A stretch of 64,000 nucleotides of DNA from Selaginella tamariscina (taxonomy: Eukaryota > Streptophyta > Lycopodiopsida > Selaginellales > Selaginellaceae). The DNA lies in the NCBI GenBank assembly GCA_003024785.1, contig PUQB01000748.1, forward strand, positions 42,385 to 106,384, read 5' to 3'. Both the position numbers and the translations under genes were made by a program. Within the stretch, counting starts at the first letter, position 1. The number at the start of each line of letters is the position of its first letter. This document shows, piece by piece, positions 45,198 through 55,709 of the stretch. The notes under the pieces were generated by a model. The model had not been told where the DNA came from and ran no database searches. It worked only from the letters and a program-made list of their open reading frames with translations.

Positions 45198-46605
45198 AAG
45201 GACGATTTATAAACAAGGAGATCGAGTCATTAGTATGGAGTCGTCGTCAAATTCTGGGTAAGAATTAAAATAAAATCTGTTATACTCGGATATGTGTTGA
45301 ACTAATCATTTTTGTATTCAGATGTGGAATTGAGGTGACATTAAAGACGAGAGCAGGAGAAGAGATGGGCAGGGGGATTCTGGAATCAACTTGGCCATAT
45401 TTCAAATAAATGGGAAGCGCATTGGAACAACCATGGTTGCTGTCAAACTAACCTCTGTCACATCGCATGGCAAGCAAAACAATGGAAAGTGATGTGCTAG
45501 TCAAGCATCCGAAAGCATGCTGTGAACCCAGATTGAATGATGCTCGACACATATGCCTTGTTCCATCCAATGTCACGTTCTCGGATCCAGAGGTCGCCAG
45601 TTACAACATTAATTTCGGGTGGTTTGTTGACTTGTGGATATGACGTTCACGTGTTCACTAATGATGTTGATGTGGAGTTCTTCTTCAACTCAACGCCCAT
45701 CTATGGAGGGGATCCAACTGGATGTCTACTTCGAAGATCTTCAGACTCATCGAGTAGGTGTATTCTCAAGAATATTGCTTCACAATACAGAAAATCCACA
45801 AGTGGAGCAATCGTCCCTCTTCACATTGAAGAAGAACACAGCGACATCATAAAGGAGATTGAGAGGGTGTTGGTCTCAGGTTCTTTACAGATCACGTTCA
45901 ATTTGCTTAGAAATTTCGGGAGCTGGAAGAGTGTGCCGAGAACATTAGAACAGCATCAATCGGGGATCACACATGTTGATTCGGATCGTAGAAGAAAATC
46001 GATCGTTTTGTCAGCTGCACTGTGGCGTCCCATGCTGCAATAAGCCACAAGGAAATGATGTTGGATGATAGGATTTACGAGTGTAGGGTTAAGTATTGCA
46101 GCGTCAGCCCAAACTTCAATTACAGGCCACTAGGAACGTGTAGCTGAGCTCATGGAGAAGATGAAGGACGACAATTCTTACACCGTTCCACATAATGCTG
46201 TTTTGTGCGCATACGAGAGAAACAAAGGCGCTGACAAAGTGTGGATCACAACACCGGAACAAATGAGGAAGGTTCAGACGGAGAATAGAAAAAGTTAAGT
46301 ACTACATCATTAGTGGCCAGCACACAATACGGCAGCCCAACGACTTCTCGACGAACACAACAAAGGAACGATGGCAACAAAACTTTCGAGCATACCCGTG
46401 AGAAGCTGACGAAAAGATCGCGTTTTTAGTGAAGCGAATCTCACAATCGAGTAGTACCATAAGTTATCGGCGAATGGGACGCTGCAGACACCAACCACTA
46501 CAACAGCAAAATATGGGAGAAGTTCAAACACACGCGAGCCGTGTGGGAATCTCTTCAACGACCACAAAGAGCTACCGCAGAAATACACAATCTGCGGACT
46601 ACCGG
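45198..46605 (+). pseudogene. Gene 2, N-terminal part with ParB/sulfiredoxin-like motif, frame broken
   Basis: Follows the TTTGCAG acceptor at 45197. ATG at 45235 gives MESSSNSG, then a spliced CGIEVTLKTRAGEEMGRGIL, a strand-rich start reminiscent of gene 1's VGTGTVEVRD segment. A 168-codon open stretch lies at 45537-46043. Further on, in shifting frames, is AELMEKMKDDNSYTVPHNAV, then KVWITTPEQMRKVQ, then YYIISGQHTI followed one base out of frame by AAQRLLDEHNKG (46294-46350). The arrangement of a nearby PE, then YxIxSGQHTxxAAxxL, resembles the ParB/Srx fold signature G.HR..AA..L. The part ends IWEKFKHTRAVWESL and ELPQKYTICGLPG at a GTAAGC donor (46606). The function call is inference from a short motif. 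Confidence 0.42.
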
Positions 46606-46620
46606 GTAAGCAAATTGTTT

Positions 46621-46641
46621 GGGCGGGATTTATCTCACCGG
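46621..46641 (+). repeat. Isolated copy of the palindrome motif in a gene 2 intron
   Basis: GGGCGGGATTTATCTCACCGG matches the left arm and centre of the array 2 variant GGCGGGATTTATCCCGCTGC. It lies just after the GTAAGC donor at 46606, again intronic. Confidence 0.5.
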
Positions 46642-46659
46642 TATATTAATCTGTCTTTT

Positions 46660-48290
46660 TTTTTGAGAGTTGAAGAAATTGTAGCAGTTGATTTTGCCCA
46701 GGTGGGCGGGAAGGAAACATCCTTTTTGATGATGTTGATTTCTTGTCCCGAGGATAGGATCTTTGCCAAATGGTTGGGGATTATGGAATCCTTTGCAAAA
46801 GGAACACTGAAGAAGAAGCAACAAGTGAAGGAGCCCTCAGAGAAGTCTGCAAAGAAACCCAGTAAGACGCCGAAGTCTAAGTCTGTTCAATCTATAAAGG
46901 ATGTAGACAACGATTTCAAGCTCACATGGTTGAAGCCTTTAAATGGAACAACGATGGAGAGATGGAAGTCTTGCTTGAGATAAAAGGAGAGGTGGGTTGC
47001 TGTTGTTAATCTGTAATTTGTCATCAATCACCAAATCAGCAATGGAGTTGAAGACGGTCAGGCACTTCAAGGAGTGGTTGGGAATACACTGCCACAAACT
47101 GGGTTGGACCTCGGCTTCAACATACGAAGAGGTCAGGAAATATTTGCATGTGACAAACGATGATATGCTTGTCGAATGGGTGAATCAATCGGAAGATCTG
47201 GGCAAGAATCTATTGCACGCCAACGCCAAGAAGGAGAACATTGCGATGACGCCTTCTCAGTCCTTCAGCAATGGAGAACCGAGTTGAACCTTATAAAGGA
47301 GGATGCTACGAATCACGACAAGCCCTACAGATGTTTGTTGTTGGATTCGGAGACTTTATGGGGTACCATCACTGCTTGTAGGAAACCGTTTCAATTTTCG
47401 TGATGGATTGGCAGGTGTCAAAAAATCCTTCGACAGACAAGACATTAGAGGATTTGGTGGAGAAACTTAGCCGTGCAAGCATGTACAAAGAAGGTATTGT
47501 TATTGAATTCATACTTGCAATCTTGACTGATGTCTACGTTTTCAGGTATTTATTTCTTGATTCTTGCTCATGTCACCGATACCTTTGCCTTCGCCTTTGC
47601 CAAGAGGAATAAACATCGTTGGACAGGATTTTATGAATGATGCTGATCCGAAGTGCATTGATTCGGTTGTTCACTTGGTTGTTAGAATGCGCCAAACAAT
47701 TTCAAACTTCCAAATGACTGGACAGGCATCTGTTTGCACTCCAACGGCCCTGAACCTCCATCCGATACACCGATAGCTGAAGTGACGTATTCAGCAATGT
47801 ACGTTATCCAAACATTACAAGTCAAGCGGCACAGAGCATCATCAACTTGATCAGGGGTCCTCAGAGTGATGCGTGGGTTTTTGACTACTGCACTAGGGGG
47901 TTCGTCTTGAAGGAGTGTTACCTTTGGGATATATGTGTTTGCCGTTGAAAAGGATAAGACCATGGTTGAGGACCTGAACAAGTGGATAGAGAGGTTCTCA
48001 ACTGACTACCCCAACAAACCATACAGGAGTATTTGAGAAGTTCCCTCCAATAAGTGCGATAGCTCTGAAGACAAATCTGGTTCAATGTCGGAGTTGAGGA
48101 CGAACTTCAATCAGATATTAGACCGGAAGTTATCTCGAGGAGTACAGAACATTCACACACTCCATTACCCATGGAAACATCAACAGAAGATACGGAAGAT
48201 CATGAACCATCTCACAAGCGGCTAGACCTTCTTCGCCTCACTCAGAAGGTAATAGCGAAGAAGAATTGTTAATGAAGTTCTTAGAGTGAC
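46660..48290 (+). pseudogene. Gene 2, C-terminal part with methyltransferase-like stretch, frame broken
   Basis: Open pieces in shifting frames. 46660-46983 has VAVDFAQVGGKETSFLMML and a Lys-rich linker (KKPSKTPKSKSVQS). 46997-47403 has MELKTVRHFKEWLGIH and KPYRCLLLDSETLW. From about 47560 come HVTDTFAFAFAKRNKHRW and PEPPSDTPIAEVTYS. At 47871-47985, combining two frames, the strand reads VFDYCTRGFVLKECYLW then FAVEKDKTMVEDLNKWIERF. That last stretch has the layout of SAM-binding motif I of beta-class N6-adenine/N4-cytosine DNA methyltransferases (D..xGxG..L.......IGxExD). A DPPY-type motif IV is not clear. The call is tentative. Confidence 0.35.
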
Positions 48291-48458
48291 GAATATTGTA
48301 AATGAGTGTAACATAAGGCATTTTTGTATATTTCGTTTATATTTGTACAAATAAATTCTCAAGATTAATGAAGCTTTTAGTTCAAACATGGGTCACACAT
48401 TAACAAGGTAAATAATATACCTTGATAATTTTAAGGTCAGCTAACTATCATTTTGCAG

Positions 48459-49440
48459 ATGTAATGAAACAGTTGAGAACATGGATTTTCAGCATTGCCT
48501 TGAGGTAAGAGAGGGGTTTGGCAAAATTTCTTGTGCCACATGTCAGAATGACAGAGTTCATGCAGGAAATGGATAATAATGCAGCTCAAAACATCGTTAC
48601 CATGGGGGCCACTTCAGTTTTTTCATCATCATTTTTATTGGCTTCAGTTCCGAAATCAATTTCTTCAGCGCCTGCAATATCTGAATCTTGTAAGGATGAT
48701 GTACAATTAAATGAAAGGGATAGGCAACGAGATAGTGTCAACAGATAAATGTGAAAGGGAGCAAACAAGTGAGTTGCAAAGCATTCAAGAGGCAACGCTA
48801 CTCCATGTTACCCATGGCCATATTGTGTTGTTGGATGTCAATGGTGTTCTGCTTCATTGACAAAGGCCTGAGGATAGGAAAATGAAATCAAACAAGGAGA
48901 TTTCATTCCTTGTCATGGTAAATTTCGATATGATATTATTTTTCGTCCAGGGTTGGATCGTCTCTTTCAAAAGCTTAAGGAAATGGGTGCGCTTGTGGGG
49001 ATTTGATCATGCATGCAAATTCACAACTTAACACCGCTGTTGAATTTGCTTAAGAAACATTGTAGTGTTGCAGAAAAGGTGATTCGTAAAGATTGGATTT
49101 TTGACCAGCGAATGTGTTATAAACTTCTCGAATTTCACAATATAAGAAAGGAAAGCAAGCCATACTTCTTCAAGAATGAAAGATTAATTGAGTTTCATGG
49201 GGAGATCAGTCACTTAAGGATAATGAGAATGCACATATCTTAATGGTAAACGACTCTCCTCAGAAGGCTATGCTCAACCAAAATTGCTTGTATTCATCCA
49301 ATCACTTTCGATTCATATTCTGATACTGATATCATGGATGAGCTAGTGAACTACTTGGATACGTGCCTCAGAAAGAAGAATCTCAAAAACTTTTGTGAGC
49401 AGTATCCACCGTATCAACATTTTCTAAAGCTTTCTTTCTC
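48459..49440 (+). pseudogene. FCP1-like (HAD) phosphatase domain carried by the 14-kb element, frame broken
   Basis: An ATG exon (48481, MDFQHCLE then a GTAAG donor) precedes open pieces that read as a plant FCP1-homology HAD phosphatase. HIVLLDVNGVLLH (48816-48857) carries the nucleophile region, with DVNGV in place of DLDGT as in plant LDVNGLL relatives. Then come FRPGLDRLF.KLKEMGALVGI, LNLLKKHC (49045), KPYFFKNERLIEFHGE, ENAHILMVNDSPQKAMLNQN (49227-49286, the DD motif as ND) and a C-terminal YLDTCLRKKNLKNFCEQYPP (49352-49414). The first Asp is present, but frameshifts and the D-to-N change suggest it is non-functional here. FCP1-type enzymes dephosphorylate RNA polymerase II CTD or other proteins; the target of this subgroup is not known to me. 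Confidence 0.7.
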
Positions 49441-49940
49441 GTGATTTTGAGTTTTATGAAATGAAGGATAGCAATCGGGCGTTTATAATATTATTCTTAA
49501 GGAACGTCATTCTTTAGACGAGCCTTTATGCAGACCTGGTCTTATTACATTTTATGTATTAACAAGGATGGTAACTTCCAATTGCATTCGTGAGAGTGTA
49601 AGGTGGTGGCAACAACATTAAAATATTGACCAAAATGATTATGAGAAGATTTCTCTGTATGGTTAGGAAGAAAGTATTTATAAATAAATTATATTGATGA
49701 GGAAATGATTTCATTTGTAATTATGTTTGATAGTATTTCTTAATTATTGTAAACTATTTTTAGAATACTATGAAAATTCTAAGATATTTTAGGAATATTC
49801 CTTACTAAGTAAGGTTATTGAAGGATTAATATTAATTAATTAATATTTAAGGCTTAATTACATATTAATTAAATGATTAGTTAATAATTAAAACTTAAGT
49901 ATTAATTAGTAATTTATTTTATATTCCCATTTTTACGTAT
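49441..49940. other. AT-rich right subterminal region of the 14-kb element
   Basis: AT-rich with many TTAATTAA-type words (49830-49920). No gene is seen after the phosphatase remnant. Confidence 0.5.
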
Positions 49941-49966
49941 CATGCTCACTTTAGTTACAACGTGCA
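49941..49966 (-). repeat. Right terminal inverted repeat of the 14-kb element
   Basis: Read inward on the minus strand: TGCACGTTGTAACTAAAGTG then AGCATG. It is followed further in by the complement of TATTCCCATTTTT, as in the MITE. Confidence 0.7.
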
Positions 49967-49967
49967 T

Positions 49968-50402
49968 CAAGAGCTCTCCCACTACATACTACCTTATTTA
50001 TGTGACAGAGCCTCCCCCCCAATTTTCCTGTTTACATAAGTGGGCTGGCACGAAATCTCATTCTCAGAGGGAATATACTTGGTGAATTATCCATCGACCC
50101 CTAAACCCTAACCTGTCAAACCTAGGGATATTTCTAAACATATCTAACATGCCGAACTCACCGGAACTAGCCATTAACCCAACCAGGACACGAAAAACCA
50201 AGGTAAGAATTTTCTAGATGGAAGTGCTAGCTTCACCTAGAGTTTTTGCAAATACCTAATGACACTCGGCCAGACCATTACTAGATACTCAAGTGCACTA
50301 AGCGGGCATGTTTCTTCTACACCTAGGGCTTATCAACATAGTACAATAGGTAACAACAGTCAATGTTCAAAGTAAAGGGGAGTCATAGTAAAAACTATGA
50401 CA
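49968..50402 (-). mobile_element. E4 inverted LTR, proximal part
   Basis: Continues the LTR interrupted at 35991. It has CAAGAGCTCTCC, then the complements of GGGGGGAGGCTC, CTAACCCTAG-type and CCGAACTCACCGG segments. It ends with AGTCATAGTAAAAACTATGACA, the complement of the LTR-start hairpin. Confidence 0.8.
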
Positions 50403-50981
50403 TCAAGAGAGGTTAGGTCTCAAATTAGGTGTGCTAGTTGGCACATTGCTAGGGGTGTTCATTTTGTTGTCTAGGGGTTAAACAATCGAAGCTTGTCTAA
50501 GGTTAAGCTTGGACAACTTTAAGCACATGACCACGTGAGTGCCTCACAAAAAAGCTTTTGCTAATGAGGTTTGTTTAGTAGAATAATTGTGGACTAGGGT
50601 ATGCCTTGGCCACACAAACCTTTATGAGTTAGTTGTGGGTCATAGTACCCCTCGTTGTATTCCTAGATAAAGGTGATTCCTTAACGAGTAAGTCATGATG
50701 CCTTAGCTTTGTCATAGGGGTATGTACAAGGCATGTCTTCTTAGTGGGGTTAACACATGAACATGTATAGGTCTTATGTGGCAAAACCCTAAAATCTATT
50801 TGGATTCTGAGGGTAGTCACTCTAAGAGACTTAGGGTAAGACCCTAAGTCTTGTGCCTACTTGGGCATCTGAGCTAGACTCTCCAGGTCTTTTGGGAGGA
50901 CTTAACATATTTACACATAGTGATGATGCTAGATGGACACTTGACAACCACATATTGTCACATGGTGTCAAAACTCTAACA
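50403..50981 (+). mobile_element. E1 3' LTR, fragment 4 of 4 (LTR end)
   Basis: TCAAGAGAGGTTAGGTCTC picks up after E4 exactly where fragment 3 stopped (the E2 equivalent is GAGGGAGGTTAGGTCTC). It proceeds to the LTR end AAAACTCTAACA at 50981. It includes CACTTGACAACCACATATTG, equivalent to E2 CACCTGGCAGCCACGTGTTG. Confidence 0.75.
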
Positions 50982-51009
50982 CTCAAGGTTCAAACTAGCA
51001 TTGACATCC

Positions 51010-52185
51010 TTCCATTCATTCATTAAGATTTAAGGTTTGAACCAACACTCATGTCCTTCCAATCTTATATAGTAAGTTTATTCAGTGTGTGTGTGTGTGT
51101 CTATCTATCATGAACACCCCATCAATAGCCATCATAAATAATGACACATGTTTATGATATAGGATGTATGTGCATGACCATGTTTGATCTAGAGGTTATG
51201 ATGGATCATGTAGGTTTAGGAACGGCCATATTAAATCATATTGAATAACCATCTTAAATCTTATTGAATGACCATCCTAATTTTATTAGATGGTTATTTT
51301 AAATTCCATCTGATGGTTATCTTAAACTTGTGAGGTTAAGGGTCCAGCTTATAGATAAACTCACCAAGTTAAGGATAATAATTAAGTTAAGGGTCCAACT
51401 TAGGGATAAACTTACCAAGTTAAGGATAATAATTGGGTTAAAGGTTAAAATCACCAAGTTAAGAATAACAATTAAGTTAAAGGTTCAACTTAAGAATAAA
51501 ATTATCAAGTTAAAGATAATAATTGGGTTAAGGGAATTCATCAGGTTAAGAAAATAATTGGGTTAAGGGTCCAGCTTAAAAATAAATTTATTAGGTTAAG
51601 GATAACAATTAAGTTAAAAATCATTAAATAGTTAAACCTAGTATGGGTAAACTTAGGAGCTTAAAATTAAACTCACTAAGTTAAGAATAATAATTGACTT
51701 AAGAATCTAGCTTAGAGATAAATTCATCAGGTTAAGGATAAAACTTCAATTTAAGAATAAACTCATTTGAAACGTGGATTAATTTTTTTGGCTTAAACCA
51801 TGGTATTACTATTTAATGAGTAAACCCTAATTTTTAATATATATATATATATAATATTTTATATAATGAATAAATTGAAAAGGTATTTCATAAAATTAAA
51901 GAATATAAATTAAATTTATATATTTAATCTAATTTAAAATTCATTAAAATTCATTATATATAATTGGTTTGAAATTTGTTAATATAAAACAATGGTTTAT
52001 TTAGTAGTTTAAAACTATAGTTTAATTTAAAATTGTTAATCCTTATCTAAAATTTAAAATTAAGAATAACAACTTGATTAAGAGTTAATAAATTATTATT
52101 AATTAATTAAGCCACCAACGATAGGCATGTGTACTAGTCATCTATTAAGACATAAGGTTTGAACCAACACTCACATCCTTTCATT
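51010..52185. repeat. Direct repeats bracketing a 1.1-kb segment
   Basis: AAGGTTTGAACCAACACTCA with flanking similarity occurs at about 51029 and again at about 52152, about 1.12 kb apart in the same orientation. The enclosed DNA is mostly the minisatellite. It could be terminal repeats of an old element or a duplication. Confidence 0.5.
51320..51770. repeat. Degenerate minisatellite, about 50-60-bp unit
   Basis: AGTTAAGGGTCCA.CTTA, GGATAAACTCACCAAGTTA and AGGATAATAATTA recur about eight times with decay. It gives an open, Lys/Leu/Arg/Ile-rich frame (51330-51557) that is not taken as a gene. Confidence 0.75.
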
Positions 52186-53099
52186 ACTCTTTTTGCTTCA
52201 AGTGAACTACATGGTGAGTTGTCTTCTATCAAGTTGAATAATTAATTTGGTAGCATTTTAGGTAAGACATTTTCAATTTGAGGAGATGGTCACTTGTATG
52301 ATAGCATCTCAAGTAAGAATAACTAATCCATACATATTCGCCATTAGCCAAGCTTATGCACAATGGCCATTGTTAACATGTCAATGGAAACTTAAACAAG
52401 TCTTATTATAAATCATGCAAATGACCTTGTTTTAAAAAGGGAGGACATTGTCTTGCTCTTGACATCCTCACCTCGAAGCCTTCCCTCTCTCACCCCTTTT
52501 GTTGGAGCATAAAGTGGGTTTGCACTAAAATGATTTTTATACACATGCATCTGATTGGGGTAAGATGGGGCCAACTGTTTTTTGTGTTATCAATTTATGA
52601 CCACGAATCAAACTCATGGACTCGCTATTTATTTAAGTTGATTAGTGAATTTAAGTAATTGATATTCATGACAAACATCATATTTTTATATTTGTTAGGA
52701 TATGAAGAAGGTTTAATGACTAGTTAATTATAGTTAAATACAAGTGAACAACTAATAAATCATATAAAGAATTAAATTTAAATGATTAAAATGTTAAATA
52801 GCACTATATATTACAAATCCTCATGACTTACATTAATAAACATTAAAGCAAGCTACCAGTGCCTTGGACCCAAGGTGAGTGTCATCCCTAAGACTACTCC
52901 TTTTGATCCCTTCACCAGCAAGGACACTCATTCATCAAGCAAGTTTGACATGTGATGAGGTTGCAAAGATGCTTAAAGATTGATTTAGAAAGTCTTCATC
53001 ATGTGACAAACTTAAAAATGAACATGCTTACATGCCACATAACACTTGTTTTTGGTCTTTCTTTTCATGAAATCTTTGTAGTTACATGTCATTATTGAT

Positions 53100-54700
53100 G
53101 CAGTAAAAATGACCTCGGTAGTGGTAAATTGCACCTTGTAAGTCCAAGATATGCGACTTACCTTTTATTATATTTCAACATTTATCACCATTTCCCTTAT
53201 CTTTACAATTTGTTATTTAGCTACCTTAGAGACATTGAACATGTAAGGCACTTACTTGCCATTCCATTTGGACGTTTGTTCAGGTCCCCTAGATTTTTTT
53301 TGTGGAACATCTCCAACATCCATGTGAAACCCGCTTTGACTAGTCCCATCAACTCCTCCCCTATAAGACTAGTCCCTTCATCCACATGCCACACAACCGG
53401 AAAGTTTGTTGGCTTGGTCACAATAGTATCAACAACTCTACAAGGATGTTGACATCTAAACCACATAAGTAAATCCAAACACATTTTTTGTGGTCGCCAC
53501 ATATGTGTTCCCCATAGAAGCTTGGAACATGTGATGAATGAATTGCCTAGGCTGATTTAACATAAGCTTTACATGTTCCACGACTTACATCTTACCAGCA
53601 CATCTTGCATTAGTTCTAGGACCAGCCCACTACTTTTTTACGCTTTTTGCTCCTTAACTAAGAAAAACATCACTTATGCTGTGATCTTGCACTTTAAATC
53701 CACTAATAGCAATTGTTAGTTGCACCTTAAATTGTTAGAAGTTTTTTAAAATGCATAAATAATATAGATATACTTACTTGAGATTATAAACATGTGCTAC
53801 TATGGTAACCCATTTCTTCATGTGGTGGACATGGTTAAAATGAACCTAGTAGTTTGCAAAATTGCCATTCCCTAATATATCCATCCTCATGAAGAGATAA
53901 ACACCTAAATCTGGTTCCCTCATGGACATCTTAAATACGGGACACTGTTGTTCGCCACTATCAAGTTAATCAAGAAATAGACTACCATGTATGTATTTAT
54001 AAGGGCATTTAGACTTTAAATCCAAAACAAACTAAATACTTGATCTTTTAAAGTCTTCCACCCAATGTTTAATCCTAAAAAAAAATGATGAGTAAAAAAT
54101 ACAAAAAGAAATGGTATAGTACCTTCATGTTGTAGTGGGTTGGAGTGAATGTATCAATTTATTGAATTGATTATCATTTAGAGAAGAATCATTGTTGAGG
54201 AGGATATCCATCACATGTTCCTTATAAATTATTTTTTAAATATACTTGGGGGTGGTGGACATACTCTTTGTTGCAATATTCACAACTATAGCCTTCATCC
54301 TTTTTAGAGACTTTTTGCAAACCAATATGAATAGCTACTCTCCCAAGAGTAACATCAATTGATTTAAAATATTATTGCTTCACCAAACATAACTTCAAAC
54401 AAATGGGAACACTTACACCATTGATACTTAATACCATCGAATAATTGTTCAATAGATGGAGATTTCTTGGCTGCTTCATTGAACTTAGTGTCATTGACTC
54501 CTCTATTCATGTTGCATATGGGATCACTATATTGCAAATGTCCAGTATACTTCGCTAGTGAGCATGTGTCAATGAACCCACCAACAATTATTGTTTGTAA
54601 CTAACATTATTTGTAACTAACATTATTTGTGAACATCTAGTTGAGTTTCCATTCCTTGGTGACAGCCACTATGCTCTTGCAGGGGTGGTAGAATAAAGCA
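53100..54700 (-). pseudogene. Unrecognised decayed coding region (minus)
   Basis: Several stretches read as protein on the minus strand in shifting frames: CSLAKYTGHLQYSDPICNMN and EAAKKSPSIEQLFDGIKYQW (about 54600-54420), SKKDEGYSCEYCNKEYVHH (about 54325-54250, a CxxC..HH pattern), FRSPSREPDLGV-like and HFNHVHHMKKWVTIVAHVYN (about 53850-53780), and the 93-codon run 53502-53221 with KPTNFPVVWHVDEGTSLIGE. I recognise no family. The density of protein-like segments with stops suggests an old transposon gene divergent from the one at 55.7-59.3 kb. Confidence 0.4.
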
Positions 54701-55235
54701 CATATTACCATTGTAAATGACTAGTAATCTTCGACTTGGTGAACAAAAACTAAGAGATGTTGATTCAAAGTCACGTTATCTTTAAAACGAATTGTGAATT
54801 TAGTTATACTAAAGGGAATGAAAACCTAATCATATGGAATAATGATTTATATAGACAAATCGAACGCAAGTATTAAAGATTTTAATTACAATGTAGTTAA
54901 TTGTTTAATAATGATAGGCAACATTGAATCAATTTGATGTCATAATTTTTTATTTCTTATTAATCAAATGTAAGTGGATAGGATTACCATCACATATTAA
55001 AATTAATCTAACAATTGACTATAATAATCTTGCTCCTTTTAATTAATTAGAATTTCAAAAGATAATTAAATAAATAGTAAAATAAATATAAATGTGTAGA
55101 TATTTTATGATATCGAGGAATTTGTTGTAAAACAGAAATGATCACTTATTTAATTATGTCATCAAAAGAATATTCATGTTAGCGTTGTTAATGAAACATG
55201 TCTCCATTAGCAGCAACCTGTCATGGCCCCTTGGC

Positions 55236-55250
55236 ATTATAAATAGAGGT
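55236..55250 (+). promoter_or_regulatory. TATA-box promoter of the plus-strand remnant gene
   Basis: CATTATAAATAGAGG is a canonical plant TATA box. It lies between the minus-strand remnant (ending upstream at about 54700) and the plus-strand remnant, fitting a divergent promoter region. Confidence 0.5.
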
Positions 55251-55709
55251 CCGGGGGGTTCCTACATCTCTAAATTAGTGAAGCTTGCCAAGTACCTCAC
55301 AAAGTAGTAAGTTGGTGTAGTCCTTTATCTTATAGTTTTATCTGTTATTTTGCTGACCTTCTATTTTTCTTTATGTAGGAGCTTCTCCCACTTATTTATT
55401 TGTGCTATAGGACGACACCATGACAGTAACGTTCATGACTCGCTCACTCATATTTTATTCAACTTGATTAAGCGTCCATATGTAACTTAAAATTCAGCTT
55501 TTCTCTTGCTTAGTTATTTACATCTTCTCTCTTTTTCCCTCTTTCCATATATTTCTCACTCCAATCTTTTCTCTTCCATGCCTCCCTCTTAGCGACGATT
55601 CATTATTAATTATATTTGTAGAGATTCAAGTATTTGAATTTATTTAGATCCAGGTATATTTTCTATTTCTTTCTCTTTACATGCTCTTATGTTTTTGTAA
55701 TCCTTTGAC

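Larger units (their letters stand above)
35992..49967. mobile_element. About 14-kb DNA transposon inside the E4 LTR
   Basis: The ends pair as inverted repeats: TGCAAGTTGTAATTAAAATG on the left and TGCACGTTGTAACTAAAGTG read inward on the right, both followed by GCATG. CAAGA (35987-35991 and 49968-49972) flanks both sides as a candidate 5-bp target duplication. The retroelement LTR is interrupted at one point and continues on the far side, which fixes the limits independently. Contents: a minus-strand DUF7869-type gene, a palindrome array, an AT-rich and microsatellite centre, a second palindrome array, a plus-strand ParB/methyltransferase-like gene and an FCP1-like phosphatase domain. All frames are interrupted. 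The superfamily is not assigned. Confidence 0.75.

Noticed and set aside
51330..51557. 75-codon Lys/Leu/Ile-rich frame
   Set aside because: Produced by the minisatellite repeat.
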